Shown piece by piece: positions 11,341-36,440 of a stretch of 62,000 nucleotides of DNA (positions are counted from its first letter, which is position 1; each line of letters begins with the position of its first letter). The notes under the pieces are model-generated. The model saw nothing but the letters and a program-made list of their open reading frames with translations, was not told where the DNA came from and ran no database searches. Location: contig JACVTC010000061.1 in assembly GCA_016946835.1 (NCBI GenBank), positions 417,501 to 479,500 of the forward strand, read 5' to 3'. Source of the stretch: Neocallimastix lanati (nom. inval.) (lineage: Eukaryota; Neocallimastigomycota; Neocallimastigomycetes; Neocallimastigales; Neocallimastigaceae). The position numbers were made by a program, and so were the translations under genes.

Positions 11341-11894
11341 ATATTAAATTTAAAATTAAATTAGTTAACTTTGTTTATTACAAAACAATATTATCAATAC
11401 AAATTATCAATAAATTATAATAATTATAAAATTTGAGAAAAAAAAAAAAAAAAAAACTAGTCAAAAATAATTAATAGATTTATTTAATACCTATAAAATA
11501 TTTTTTTAAAAATATTTAAAATAATATAAATACTCTGACTTAAACCGATAAATAAATAGTTTTTAACTAAAAACAAATTTAAAAAATTTATATAATTAAT
11601 AGTAATTTTTTATTACCAAAAAAAAATATGTTATTCTAAAAATAATATAAATATAAATATACCCCAAATAAATTTATGTAAATGAAAATTTAGTGCTAAT
11701 AATCAAACAATATTTAATTGAAATAAATTATAATAAAAATAATAATAATACTAATATATTTAACAATTAATTGAAAAAATGCATAGAAAAATTATTACTT
11801 ATTTTTTTTTTTTTTATTTTATTAAATTTATTTTTTATTTAGTGGATTTTCTATGATGATTTTATTATTCATAAATTATTATATAATAATAAAA
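11341..11894. other. intergenic A+T stretch
   Basis: The 3' flank of the ankyrin gene, with an A run at 11437-11456. No coding signal is seen. Confidence 0.55.
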
Positions 11895-12897
11895 AAAATT
11901 ATAACCTTTCAAGTTGATCAAATTTAAAAAGTTTTTTTTATGAAAAGTAATGTTCTAAAGAATAGTAATGTTTGGTTCTGAAGCTAAATATTAATTAAAG
12001 AAAGTAAGAAGTCTAGATGACTAAGATACAATCATTTTTTCCAGTAAGCTTAATTAGTCAGGAAGAATATATCATATTCTGGAGTACGTAAATTACTATT
12101 AAAACATAATATGAATAATATTAACATCAATTTTTTGAGTTTCAACTCAGTAATATATTGACATCATCCTTTAAATTGTTTTTAAAGAAATAATCAAGGA
12201 AAGCAATAAAGGACCAAAATATATGACAAGTATCAATTTATTCATATATGAACTTTAATAGCTTAAGGAAATTGAGTTTCTACTACTATTATTCATAGCT
12301 GATTTAAATTACCAATACCATAAGGATTTGTAATTTCTCTAAGTTCCTTGAAAGCCTTAATTTAGTCATGTACTTCTCTAATTAATTTCGAAGTTGATTC
12401 ATCCATTTATTTAAATTTTGAGGCAATAATAATTCTAAGATCATTCTTAACTATGTTAACATCATTAAATGGTTTAATGGTTCTCTTAAGATAACTTTAT
12501 TTTTCCTATTAAGGGTTTATAAAAAGTAATGACACCATTTTAATGATTCCTCATTAAAATTAATTAACTATGGCGAAAATTCTTAGTTTTTTTCAGTTGA
12601 ATCTGTAATGAAAGAAGAATCACCTGAAACATAATGAGTTTTAATCTAATCATCAACATTAATTTTTCTCTTAGTAGCAATAATATAAGTTTTAATTTAA
12701 ATAGAGGAGAAGAAAGACTTATTAGCAATTTAATAATTTTCAAATTAAAAACAAGTCTTGGTCATTGGAAAGCTATGAAAAACCTAATAAAAATTTAGGA
12801 CACGCGCATTAGTATTTTTAGAAGCAGTAACAGTATTAACTAAAGTTGACTTAGTATCTGTATATTAATTTTACGTAAAGTTTAACTTTTATAAGTA
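11895..12897 (-). pseudogene. coding-like remnant, open only with TAA/TAG read as Gln
   Basis: GC content rises here compared with its flanks. On the minus strand from 12897 to 12496 the frame has no TGA over about 134 codons but eleven TAA/TAG codons and no CAA/CAG. Reading TAR as Gln gives protein-like sequence (for example ATKRKINVDDQIKTHYVSGD and FNEESLKWCHYF). After a one-base shift it continues from 12478 to 12293 (MDESTSKLIREVHD, TAA, IKAFKELREITNPYGIGNLN). It then shifts again and runs to about 11895 (LLEKMIVS, TAG, SSRLLTFFN, TAA, YLASEPNITIL). No family is recognised. Two readings are possible: DNA from an organism with the ciliate code (TAA/TAG = Gln), or an ordinary gene decayed by C-to-T change. 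Random A+T-rich sequence would also give many TAR codons, so the case rests on protein-likeness. Confidence 0.45.
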
Positions 12898-13274
12898 TCA
12901 ATAATAATTAATTATAATAAAAAAAATGAAAAGGTTTTTATAATATATAATATATTATAAATATAATTAAATTTGTATTTTTAATTTTTCTAAAAATATT
13001 AAATTTTATAAAGTAAAAATTATTACTTAAAAAAATTTTATATATATATATATATTTTTCTATGATGATATATAATTATAAAAATTTTTTTTATTATACT
13101 TTTAAAAATTATTGATAGTAAAAAAAAAAAAAAAAAAAAAATAAGATACTTTTAAATTTTTTAATCTCTTTTATTTATGAGAATAATCAGATATATTTTA
13201 TTCTTTTTCTTTATTCATTTTTTTTTTATTTTATTTCTTATTTTTAATGAAATATAAATATAAATTGATTTAAA

Positions 13275-13318
<44 letters not shown>

Positions 13319-13889
13319 ATTTTCCTTAATATTATATATCTATTACAAATTTTAATTTATATTATAAATAAAAAAAAATATAATAACTAATAACAATACT
13401 ACCTTTTAAATTTATATCTATGTAATACGCTCAATTAATATTGGACAATTTTTTGTTTTAAAATCAAATCATAAAATGAATTTAGTATATAGGAACTAAG
13501 AATTCTTGAAAGACTATCAAATTTTTCATTATTAAAGTTCTTCATATAATTCAAAGTTCTACAATAATAGGTCCTAATTCTTTACAATATTTATATTCTT
13601 TTTATTATTATAATTTTTTTTTTTTATATTAAATTTATATTATTATTTTCAAAAATAATTAATTTTAATGAAAAAAAAAAAAAAATTTTTTTTTTATTAA
13701 AAATTCATATATATAAATATTTAAATAACTATAAAGTTCTTTTTAATAAAAAAGTGGAACAATTAATTAAGAAGAAAAAGTAATTTAAAATAATTAAAAA
13801 TAAATATATAATAATAAAAAAATATATTGTACATTTTATAAATATAATTATATTATATGGTAAATATTAATTAAATTAACTAATATATT

Positions 13890-13920
<31 letters not shown>

Positions 13921-14053
13921 ATCCAAACTTTATTTTAAATAATTAATATATTTATTCCAAACTATTTAAATTTACCATAAATAATATTATTAAATTAAAA
14001 ATAATTTAATTATTTATTAATAATGAAGCTTTATTTATATTATATATGATTTT

Positions 14054-14092
<39 letters not shown>

Positions 14093-14144
14093 ATATTATT
14101 ATTAGTAAAACTTACAAGCATTAGTAGTACTATTATTATTTTAA
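12898..14144. other. intergenic stretch with poly-A/T runs
   Basis: Mostly A+T-rich DNA with A runs (about 13120-13141 and 13279-13315) and T runs (about 13898-13920 and 14057-14089). One short coding-like fragment at 13435-13545 is listed separately. Confidence 0.55.
13435..13545 (-). other. short coding-like fragment, 36 codons
   Basis: An ATG at 13545 opens a 36-codon frame on the minus strand with non-repetitive, helical-looking sequence (EKFDSLSRILSSYILNSFYD) ending at TAA 13435. Upstream on the same strand KELGPIIVEL is followed by a TGA. It may be a piece of the same decayed gene as 11895-12897, or chance. No family is recognised. Confidence 0.25.
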
Positions 14145-22324
<8,180 letters not shown>

Positions 22325-24308
22325 AATATCTATATATAAATTTATTTTACAAGTATAATAGTAAAAAATATAAAAGAAATTATACGTAAATTCAAAACTA
22401 CAATTTTTTTTTTTTTCTTTTTTCTTTTTCCTTTTATATATATATATAAGTAAAATAAGTAAATATTTGTTTATTCACTTCTTAATTAAAAATAATATAA
22501 TTTAAAATTATATATAAATAATAATAATTACATAAAAAAAGTAATAATAATAAAAAAACAAGCAAAATGATAAATAATATTTTATATTTAATTATTATAT
22601 TAAAATAAATATATATAATTATATTCATACAATTAATTTCATTAAAATGGAAATATTAAAAAATATATATTTTTCGTATATATTTTATTTATATTATTTA
22701 AATTAAAGAAAAAAAAATAATAATTAATTATAAAATTTAAATTTGTGTAACAAAAATTAATAAAATAAAATATTAAGGGTTAGATGGACTATTCACATTC
22801 ACTATCATATTTTAATGCGGCATTCATTTTAATTTTAATATTTTTAAAAGAAAAAAATTTTTAACCAAAAAAAATCAAAGAACTGAATGAATAGAAATAT
22901 AATTATCAAATTCATATTATCATACATTTTGCAAAATTAAATACATATAATAATAATATTTAGTATTTTTAAATTGTTAAATTAATTTTGATATTTTCAT
23001 AATTCATATTATGTTATAATAAATAAATAGTATTGCTTTATATAATTAAATAAATAAATAATAATTTTATTAATACTGAATTATATTAGAAAATTAATTT
23101 ATACTAATAAATTCCATATCTAATTTAATTAATAAGAATAAAGAAAAAACCTTATCTTAAACTTGTAATTATATTTATAAATTTAATTAACTACTAATTC
23201 CCTTCCTTATATTAATTTAATTATTATATAACTCTGATAAAGAAGTGTTGGATTTAGAAAAAAAATATTCAGCCTTTAAATTAAAAAAAAAATAAAAATA
23301 TAAAAATAAAATATAGAATATAAAAAATAAAAATATTAATAAAAGAAATACAAAATGATGTATTATACAATTCTATTTATATAAACCATAATATTATTCA
23401 ACATTATGAAAAGATTTTAAAAAAAAAAAATAAAAAAAAATACAATATACATATAGTAGATATTTCAGAGTTTTGTATATAATGAATATAAAATTAAAGA
23501 AAGTATAAATTAACTCATATTAAATTTATACATATAATAATAATTAAATTAATATAAGGAAGGAAATTAATAGTTAATTAAAATAATAAATATAATTTCA
23601 AGTTCAATGTAAGGTTTTTTTGTTCTTATTAATTAAATTAGATATGGAATTAATTAGTATAAATTAAATATTAAAATTTTTATTATTACATAATTACATA
23701 AAAATCTGAATATTAAATATTAAATAAAAAAATGTATATATATTTAATTATCAGCAACTAATAATAACTGTATTTAAAAATTTTACGATATAATAATTAT
23801 ATGAAGTCTATGTATAATTAAAGTATATTTTTAATATTTAAAATTTTGAATATAATAAAATTATTAATTTTAATTTTTTTTTTTTTTTGTATAAAAAAAA
23901 ATAATTTTATTCTACTATTTTATTCAAATATTAATTAAATATCAAAGTACTATCTATTAATAAATTTATATTTTATATATTGAATAAAAAAGATTTTATA
24001 TACCGGAAAATAACTATAAAAATATATTGAGATTCATTTCTTTATTACGAGTTTTAGTATTATAATATAATATTATATAACATTTTAAAATTAATTAAAA
24101 TTTATTAAATATTTGATACATAAATTATATTAATTTTTTTAAGCAAAAAAGCATACTTTTTATATAATATATTTTAAATGATAAAGAAGAGTCTTAATTA
24201 TTTTTTTTTTTTTTTTTTTTTGAAACGAAATTTAATCATTGATTATAAAAAATTATATTTTATTTATATATACAATAATGTAACTTTATCATAATTGTTT
24301 TATTTATA

Positions 24309-24343
<35 letters not shown>

Positions 24344-25261
24344 CTTTAAGCTTAAAATTTTATTTAGCTTGATTATTCTTTTTTTAAAATCTTTAATAAT
24401 ACTTTGTTAATATTTTTTAAAAACTTTAATAAATAATTATTGTATGTTTCTTTTAACAGAATAAATCTTTCAAATAAAATAAAAAAAAAAAAAGTAGAAA
24501 TAAAAATAAAAAATAAAATCATTAATAATAAAATTTTTATATATTATAAATATATTTATTAAATAAATATAAATATGAAATTTTAAATTAAATCGTTGTT
24601 ATTTATTTTTTTATTTTATTTTTAATATGAAAATATGATAAATTGTTATAAATAACCATATATTTATTATTCTTTATTATTTATATTACATAAGTATTTA
24701 TTTTTATATTATATACATATTGTTTATTATGTTTATTATATATAATTATATAAATTTTTTAAAGATTAACTCCCAAAAATTTTATGTGGACTCATATCTA
24801 ATAATAAATTGTCACAATATCTATATTTTTAATGATTTTTTTTTTTTTTTTTTTATAATATTTATTAATATATAATCTTATTAATAAAAAAAAGTTTTTT
24901 TATAAAAATAAAAAATAAAATAAAATAAAAAAAAAAAAAATGGAAATAATAAAAAGGTAAATAAAAGTTTAATAAATATTAAAATATAAAAATTTTATAT
25001 AAATATAAAAATTAAAGTAAAATATAATTTTTAAAGTTTTTACTTAATTTTTTTTTTTTTTAATATTCATTTATTATTTTTTAGCTTCAATGAAATAAAA
25101 AATTTTCTTTTGATTTGTTTTCTTTTTTTTTTTTTTTATCACTTTTTTTTTTTTTATTTTTCAGTTTCTTCAAAGAAATAACAATCAGTAATTATTATCG
25201 AAACAGAAAAAAAAAAACTTTATCCTCTAAATATCAAATATTTAATATAAAATAAATAAAA
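22325..25261. other. gene-free stretch between ankyrin and coactosin genes
   Basis: Very A+T-rich sequence with many A/T runs (for example about 24200-24221, 24311-24340, 24839-24854). The only organised feature seen is the inverted repeat at 23093-23668. The 5' flank of coactosin (25060-25261) contains T-rich tracts, as is common before genes here. Confidence 0.55.
23093..23668. repeat. foldback element with ~135-bp inverted arms
   Basis: The left arm 23093-23229 and right arm 23533-23668 are reverse complements over almost their whole length. Shared blocks include ATTAGTATAAATTAA, TTAATTAAATTAGATATGGA and TTAATATAAGGAAGG, with a few substitutions and indels. The spacer is about 300 bases with no coding potential. 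It could be a MITE-like non-autonomous transposon or a degraded foldback element. Clear target-site duplications are not visible. Confidence 0.65.
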
Positions 25262-25509
25262 ATGAGTAAGATTGTTGCTGATCCAAAAGTAATATATACA
25301 TATATATATTTTTTTTCTTTATTATATAAATAAAAATAAAATCCAGTGATACTTTCTATTAAAACTAGCAATATTAATATATATATGATAAAATATATAA
25401 CAACATAATATATATATAATTTAAAGCAATAAAAATTATATATTTCTTTTACTATAATAAAAAATTAAAAATAAAAAAAAAAAAAAGTGGAAGACTAATA
25501 GCAAAAATA

Positions 25510-25546
<37 letters not shown>

Positions 25547-25602
25547 TTTTATATTATTTAATATATGTGATTTACACAATATCAAATGTAAACCAAAAAA
25601 AT

Positions 25603-25640
<38 letters not shown>

Positions 25641-26421
25641 GTTAAAAATTTTAAAAATTAAATTAAATAAAAAAAAATTATTAATGATAAATTCCACTTA
25701 AAAAAAAAAAAATTAGATCAAGGAATCCTATGACAAGATTCGTGATGACAAGGACCCAATGAACTGGGTTTTATTAGAATATGTCGATGATAAGGTATAA
25801 AGAAAAACCAAGTTAAAATAATACGCACATTTTTGTATATATATAAAAATATAATGAAAATATAATAAAAAAAAGTTTTGTCATTTATTTTTATATTTTA
25901 ATTTAAAAAGTAAAATGATAAAAAATAAAATAAAGAATAGAAAAAAAAAAAAAAAAAGATAGCATAAAAAATATATATATATATAACATAATTAAATAGA
26001 ATTATAAATTAATTTGCTATTTATATATTTATATATATATATTTTAAAAAAAATAAAAAATAAAAATAATTTATAGACTGATCAATTACAAGTTGCTGCA
26101 TCTGGAGAAGGTGGTATTAAGGAATTTAGGAGCAACTGTAAACAAGATCAAGCTGCCTTTGGCTTCATCAGAGTTAACGCTTCTAATGATCCATTATCTC
26201 AAAGAGTAAAGTTTATCTTCGTTACTTGGTGTGGTTCAAAAGTTAAAGTTATGAGAAAGGCAAAATTATCAATTCACATTGCTGATGTAAAGACTATTTT
26301 TAAGTCATTTGCTGTTGAAATTAATGCAACCATTCCAGAAGATTTGGAAGAAAGTACTGTTATGTTAGCTGTTACAAAGGCTATGGGTGCCAACTATGAT
26401 AGACAAACTTCAAACTACTAG
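25262..26421 (+). CDS. coactosin-like actin-binding protein (ADF-homology domain)
   Basis: Three exons: 25262-25288, 25717-25794 and 26077-26421, all joined in phase 0 with GT...AG introns of 428 and 282 bases. They encode 149 aa. The product begins MSKIVADPK and continues IKESYDKIRDDKDPMNWVLL. Diagnostic stretches are DQAAFGFIRVNA, RVKFIFVTWCGSKV, MRKAKLSIH and FKSFAVEINA, and it ends MGANYDRQTSNY. These correspond block by block to coactosins, which are single ADF-H domain proteins that bind F-actin and counteract capping. Length is close to the usual 140-150 aa. The protein is expected to be cytosolic and cortical. A tiny first exon of nine codons and a conserved ATG leave little doubt about the start. 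Confidence 0.95.
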
Positions 26422-26696
26422 ACATATAATTAATATATTAAAATATTAAAATAAATATATATATATATATATAAAATTTTAATTATTTTAAAAAAAATCA
26501 TATGAAAATGAAATTAAAAGAAATAAAATATTATAATAATATAAAAAATAAAAAAAAAATTACATAAAAAATAAAAAAAAATTACATAAAATGAATAATA
26601 TTTAAATTTTATTAATTAAAGGCTAGAAATTAAATTTAAAATATATAAAAATTATCTTTGAAAAAATGATTTAAAATTATTTATCAAAAAAACAAA

Positions 26697-26731
<35 letters not shown>

Positions 26732-27059
26732 TAAAAACAAAAAAAAAAAAAAAAATTGAAAGATTATTAAATTGTTAAAAAAAAAATTCATCAATTGGAA
26801 TAGCATGATTGTCATTTTTATCAATAACAATTTTTTCCAAAATCTAGCAAAATGGTCACTATACATAATAAACCTATTTTGTAGAAAAATATATTATATA
26901 TAATATCATATATATGACTTTTTTTTTTTTTTTTTATTTTATTTTATTTAAAAAATTTTATTATAATATTTTATATAATCAATAAAAAGAGATTTCAAAG
27001 AAAATAGAATTAGTAAATAATTAAATTATGATATTATATATTTAAATTATATATATCAA
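26422..27059. other. 3' flank of coactosin, gene-free
   Basis: A+T-rich sequence with an (AT)n tract after the stop and an (AAT)n tract at about 26697-26728. No gene is seen. Confidence 0.55.
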
Positions 27060-27760
27060 AGAAATTTAATGAAATAAAAAAAAGTAACATCATTAAAGTA
27101 AGTAGTGTAGAGATTACATTATTTACTCTATAGACGTTACTTCAGAAGACATAATTCCCATAGATTTGTTGAATGAAAAATCTAATGATTATTACTATAT
27201 GATGGTAGTGTTGTCAAAGCCGCCAATATTATTGAAGACGACTGTCAAGAACTGTGTCCTTGTTGTTATAAAGAAAATATTAGCCCTCTATTGGAATATT
27301 GGTTTTCTAAATGCTATCTTTTCCGTGAATTTCGAATGAAATATCATAAGGATATTGAAATATTGAAATTCTTTTTGAAAAATTTTTTATAATTTCTAAA
27401 TATTGTCCAATATCAAATAGTAATAAAAACGCTGTTATCAGAGATATGAATAATGTAGAATCAAGTACAGATTCTGATAGTAGTAACGAAAGTATTAAAT
27501 ATTAATAATAATAACAATAGAAATAATGTTGTTAATAATAGTAGTATTAGTGATAATAAAAAAAGGAATATTAATATAATATTCGTAATAGTGAAAATAA
27601 TAATATCATTATTAATAATGATATTATTATTTTCACTGTTAATATTAGTAATTTTCTGAATAATGAATGTGTAAATATATATGTGACGTGGTATATAACC
27701 GATTATATAACTTCCTTCTTCGTAGAAGAATCGCAGACATTATTGATTTAGATTATAAAA
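27060..27760 (+). pseudogene. retroelement C-terminal remnant with Cys/His-type motif
   Basis: One plus-strand frame reads GSVVKAANIIEDDCQELCPC, then CYKENISPLLEYWFSKC and YLFREFRMKYHKDIE. The C-x-x-C ... W ... C ... F..R pattern resembles the cysteine-rich tail found after the reverse transcriptase in LINE-type elements. The LINE remnant at 36790-38280 has the comparable CFLCCGVSIPSFSHWIFDCK. Downstream is Asn/Ser-rich coding-like sequence that contains the 48-bp palindrome and ends with ISNFLNNECVNIYVTW. Stops and shifts break the frame, and no reverse transcriptase core is present here. Confidence 0.5.
27590..27637. repeat. perfect 48-bp palindrome
   Basis: The arms AGTGAAAATAATAATATCAT and ATGATATTATTATTTTCACT frame a centre TATTAATA, giving 24 bases per arm with no mismatch and no spacer. 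Confidence 0.95.
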
Positions 27761-27840
27761 AGGAATGAATTGTTTTTTTTTTTTTTTTTTAATAACCAAA
27801 TTATTTCTGGGAATTATTCAAATTTATTTAATATATTTTA

Positions 27841-27907
27841 TGCCACTTTTATATAAGCGGTTTATTTAAGTACGTCACATTTTATATAAAGCCACGTTCC
27901 GAAATGC
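27841..27907. repeat. GCCAC/CGAAATGC motif cluster
   Basis: GCCACGTTCCGAAATGC at 27891-27907 differs at two positions from the 17-mer found at 40234-40250 and 46310-46326. It is preceded by related TGCCACTTTTATATAA and GTCACATTTTATATAA. It may be a terminal part of a dispersed element. Confidence 0.55.
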
Positions 27908-27917
27908 GACACTCCAG

Positions 27918-27953
<36 letters not shown>

Positions 27954-28049
27954 GTAGTATTCAAAAAAAATGTATGAATAAAATCAGAAAAAAAAAAGTC
28001 CATAGGCAACAAACCTCATCTCCATGATTATAAGATTTTTATTTAAATA

Positions 28050-28290
28050 CGAATTTTTATTCCGGTTTAGGGTTTGAATTGACTAATCTAAAAGAAATTA
28101 TGGTCTTCTCCTTCAGAGGTATTGGCCCCTTCCTGCCTGTCTTAACTGTAACTGCATTTTCAACGTTAACGCTCCTGGTTAGTTTACGCTTATACTGTCG
28201 GAATAGCAACCCTTGTCGAATACCAGTCCTAGATATAATTTCAATGATAAAGAGAGCCGCAGATCTTACCAAGAATGGCATTTTTTAGAA
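28050..28290 (-). other. higher-GC coding-like island of unknown origin
   Basis: GC is clearly above the surroundings. The minus strand has a 74-codon frame (28281-28057: MPFLVRSAALFIIEIISRTG, KLTRSVNVENAVTV, LVNSNPKPE). The plus strand is also open over most of the same span. It contains CAACGTTAACGCTC, a variant of the CGACGTCGACGCTC core seen in three other islands. It is not recognised, and is more likely a fragment of a repeated element than a free-standing gene. Confidence 0.35.
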
Positions 28291-28420
28291 TAATCACCAG
28301 AAATGATTTGATTCTTAAACAAAAACACCCCAATAATGTCAGCATCTCTTCTCTTCCATCAAGAATTTCTTTTTTTTTTTTTTTTTATTTTACATCCACA
28401 TTTATTGAGAACTATAATAT

Positions 28421-28500
28421 TCCATCAAGAAGGATGTTATACAATCGACACCACTTCACCTATATATTTACACACTCATTATTCAGAAAATTACTAATAT
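28421..28500 (-). repeat. inverted partial copy of the 27641-27722 retroelement tail
   Basis: On the minus strand this reads ATTAGTAATTTTCTGAATAA and TGTGTAAATATATAGGTGAA, matching plus-strand 27643-27690 almost base for base. The encoded motif ISNFLNNECVNI is preserved in both. The copies face each other about 700 bases apart. Confidence 0.7.
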
Positions 28501-29095
28501 TTTTAATACTAATTTTCACTAATTGATCTATCTATTCACTACATTATTAATAATGATGCAATCATTTTCACTCTCACTAATATTAATTTCTATTCTCACT
28601 AAATACTATAATTATTATTAACAATACTATTCTTATATTCACATCTTGTCCAATTAAAATCCTAAACTAAGAAAATGTTTGATTATGAAAGTTTATTATT
28701 TATTATTATAATTTTTATTTATATATTTATATATTTATGTATTTATATATTCATATATATATTATTCGTAATAAAATTTTTATGCATTAAAATTTTAATT
28801 ACTAAGAAATATAAATTAAAATAACAAGAAATAACTTGTTAAAAATAAAATAGAAATAGAAATAAAAATAAAAATAAAAAAAATAAAAAATAAAAAAATA
28901 AAAATATAAAAAAATAAAAATATGAAAAAAATTAAATAAATAAAAAATAAAAAATAAAAAAAATAGAATAATGAATTTTATGAATTAAAAAATAACAAAA
29001 ATGAAAAAGAAAAAATTAATTTAAATTAAATGGAAATTTTAATGCTAAAGCAATTATTTTTATATATTAATAAAATATAGTAATATATATATCGA
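28501..29095. other. 3' flank of MCM3
   Basis: On the minus strand, 28501-28690 loosely continues the Asn/Ser-rich retroelement tail. The rest is A-rich non-coding DNA with TTTATATAT and AAATAAA tracts. No further gene is seen. Confidence 0.5.
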
Positions 29096-34386
<5,291 letters not shown>

Positions 34387-35482
34387 TTTGAAAATTTAAT
34401 AAATTTAATTAATTTAAAAATGTATTATATGAAGAATTATTCTAATTTTATTTATATGATATATAAAAATATTATTTAAATAAAATTTAATTTTAATGAA
34501 AAGTATCTATGATATAGATATTAAATTTATATATTGTATAAAAAAAAATTGAAATTAAAAGTTCAATTATTTTTAATTACAAATTTTAAAAGATTGGTAA
34601 TAAAATTTTATATTATATTAAATTTTAAAAAAAAAATAATAATAAAGCATATATCAAAAACAATAAAATATATTTACCTATTTAATATAAGTAAAAATGA
34701 AATAGATAGATTAACAAATAATTAAGATATATTTATATTAAAAAGTATTAATTATAACTCTAAATTGCCTTAGAATTTACAATTATACTTTTTTTTTTTT
34801 TTTTTTTTAAGTTTTTAATAAAAAAAAAATATTTTTATATTTCAATTTAATAAAATTTTCATGAAAAAAATCTTAATATATGATATATGCATTATCCATC
34901 TCTCAATAATGATTCTATTTAATTTATTGGTTTAATATTGATAGACATATATATCATTATTAATAAAAAAAAAAAAATCAAAATTTTGATATTAAATAAT
35001 AATTATTGATTATTGATATAATAAAATATAATAAAATAGTAAAAATCTACAAAAAAAATATATATATATATTAATTATAGAATTATTCATACATAGTATA
35101 TTTACGTATACATTATTTTTTTAATCATTTAAAGATTATCAAATTAAATATTTTTTTTATTTTTTTATTTTTTTTTTTTGGAATACCTGATTTAGTCATA
35201 TTAAATATTAAATATACCATATTAAAATTGTAATTTTTAATTATTTAAAAAACTTTATTAATTTTTTTTTGACTCTCTTCAAAATAATTATAAATAGATA
35301 ATAGATGATTATAATATAATATTATTTTATTTAAATAATAATTCTTGACTTTTTATTATTTTAATTTTTTAATTTTATTTAATTATATATATTTAAAATA
35401 AAATTATTATTTAAGTTACCATGTTAATAACTTTGTAATTTTAAGTACTCAAATCCTTTTATTATATATATAATATATTAAT

Positions 35483-35517
<35 letters not shown>

Positions 35518-36440
35518 TTATTTTGAAGGCTTATGCTACATTACACAATAAATGGATAAAAAGTATTAATGATATAAAACTTTGTTGTAGTTTTTGTATC
35601 TATTTTTTGTGATTATTCCTGCAGTCTTAGCATTACACATATTGCCACCATTTCGGTATATACATTAAGCAAAGTAATATTTATTATTATTGTTGCTATA
35701 AATACTTTTTTATTTATTTTTTTTTTGTTGTTGTTTTAACGTTTCAATATTTGACACAAAAACCACAAAAATTACATTTAATTAAAATTATGATAAAAAT
35801 AGTTTTTATATTATGCAATATATATAATATTATTATTATATAATTGAAACATCAATGAAAGTATTTCCTGTATCATCAGCATAATTAGCTTTTGAATCTA
35901 ATTATATTAAACAAATATAGTTGATAGATAATAGCTTTATTATCTATTACCTATTTTTATATAACCTAACATCATCTTTGAAAAATATAATGAAATTTTT
36001 TTATTTGATTACTCTTTTTTCTTTTTTAAATTAATATTAGTTTAACATCAGCATAACCCTAACCCTAAATGAATCCGTATATAACCTTCAGTTTAAGTAA
36101 GGAAATCAAAGTTTAAATAAAATAGAAAATAATTATACTGTTGAATATAATAATTTTATTGTTATTTACAAACACATTAACTATTTAAAGCTTTTTTATA
36201 AACAAAAGTTTTTTTTTTCAATATAATATACATAATATACAGTATTACTATATATATAATTTTTTATATTTTTTATATGTGAATTAGTACATAAAAAAAT
36301 AAAAATAAATATTTTTTTTTTTTTTAGACTTAGAGAATAACTTTGTTTAATTTATAATAATAAAATTACATAATTTAAATGAAAAATAAAATACATGAAA
36401 TGAAATATTATATATTATATAATTATAAAAGTGTGTTAGA
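34387..36440. other. gene-free stretch upstream of MCM3
   Basis: A+T-rich sequence with T runs (about 34791-34808, 35487-35515). A stretch at 35520-35700 is slightly richer in GC but shows no coding frame. Two and a half units of a telomere-like repeat occur at 36054-36069. Confidence 0.5.
36054..36069. repeat. short interstitial telomere-like repeat
   Basis: TAACCCTAACCCTAAA, i.e. CCCTAA twice plus a partial unit. It is too short to exclude chance, but CCC triplets are rare in this window. Confidence 0.5.

Noticed and set aside
28275-28526. Plus-strand frame of 83 codons
   Set aside because: It crosses a T run and runs antisense to the inverted retroelement-tail copy; no protein-like features.
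35570-35580. TGATATAAAAC as the start of a solo LTR
   Set aside because: Only the first 11 bases match the LTR at 702; the next bases diverge and no ATATCA end is found at a suitable distance.
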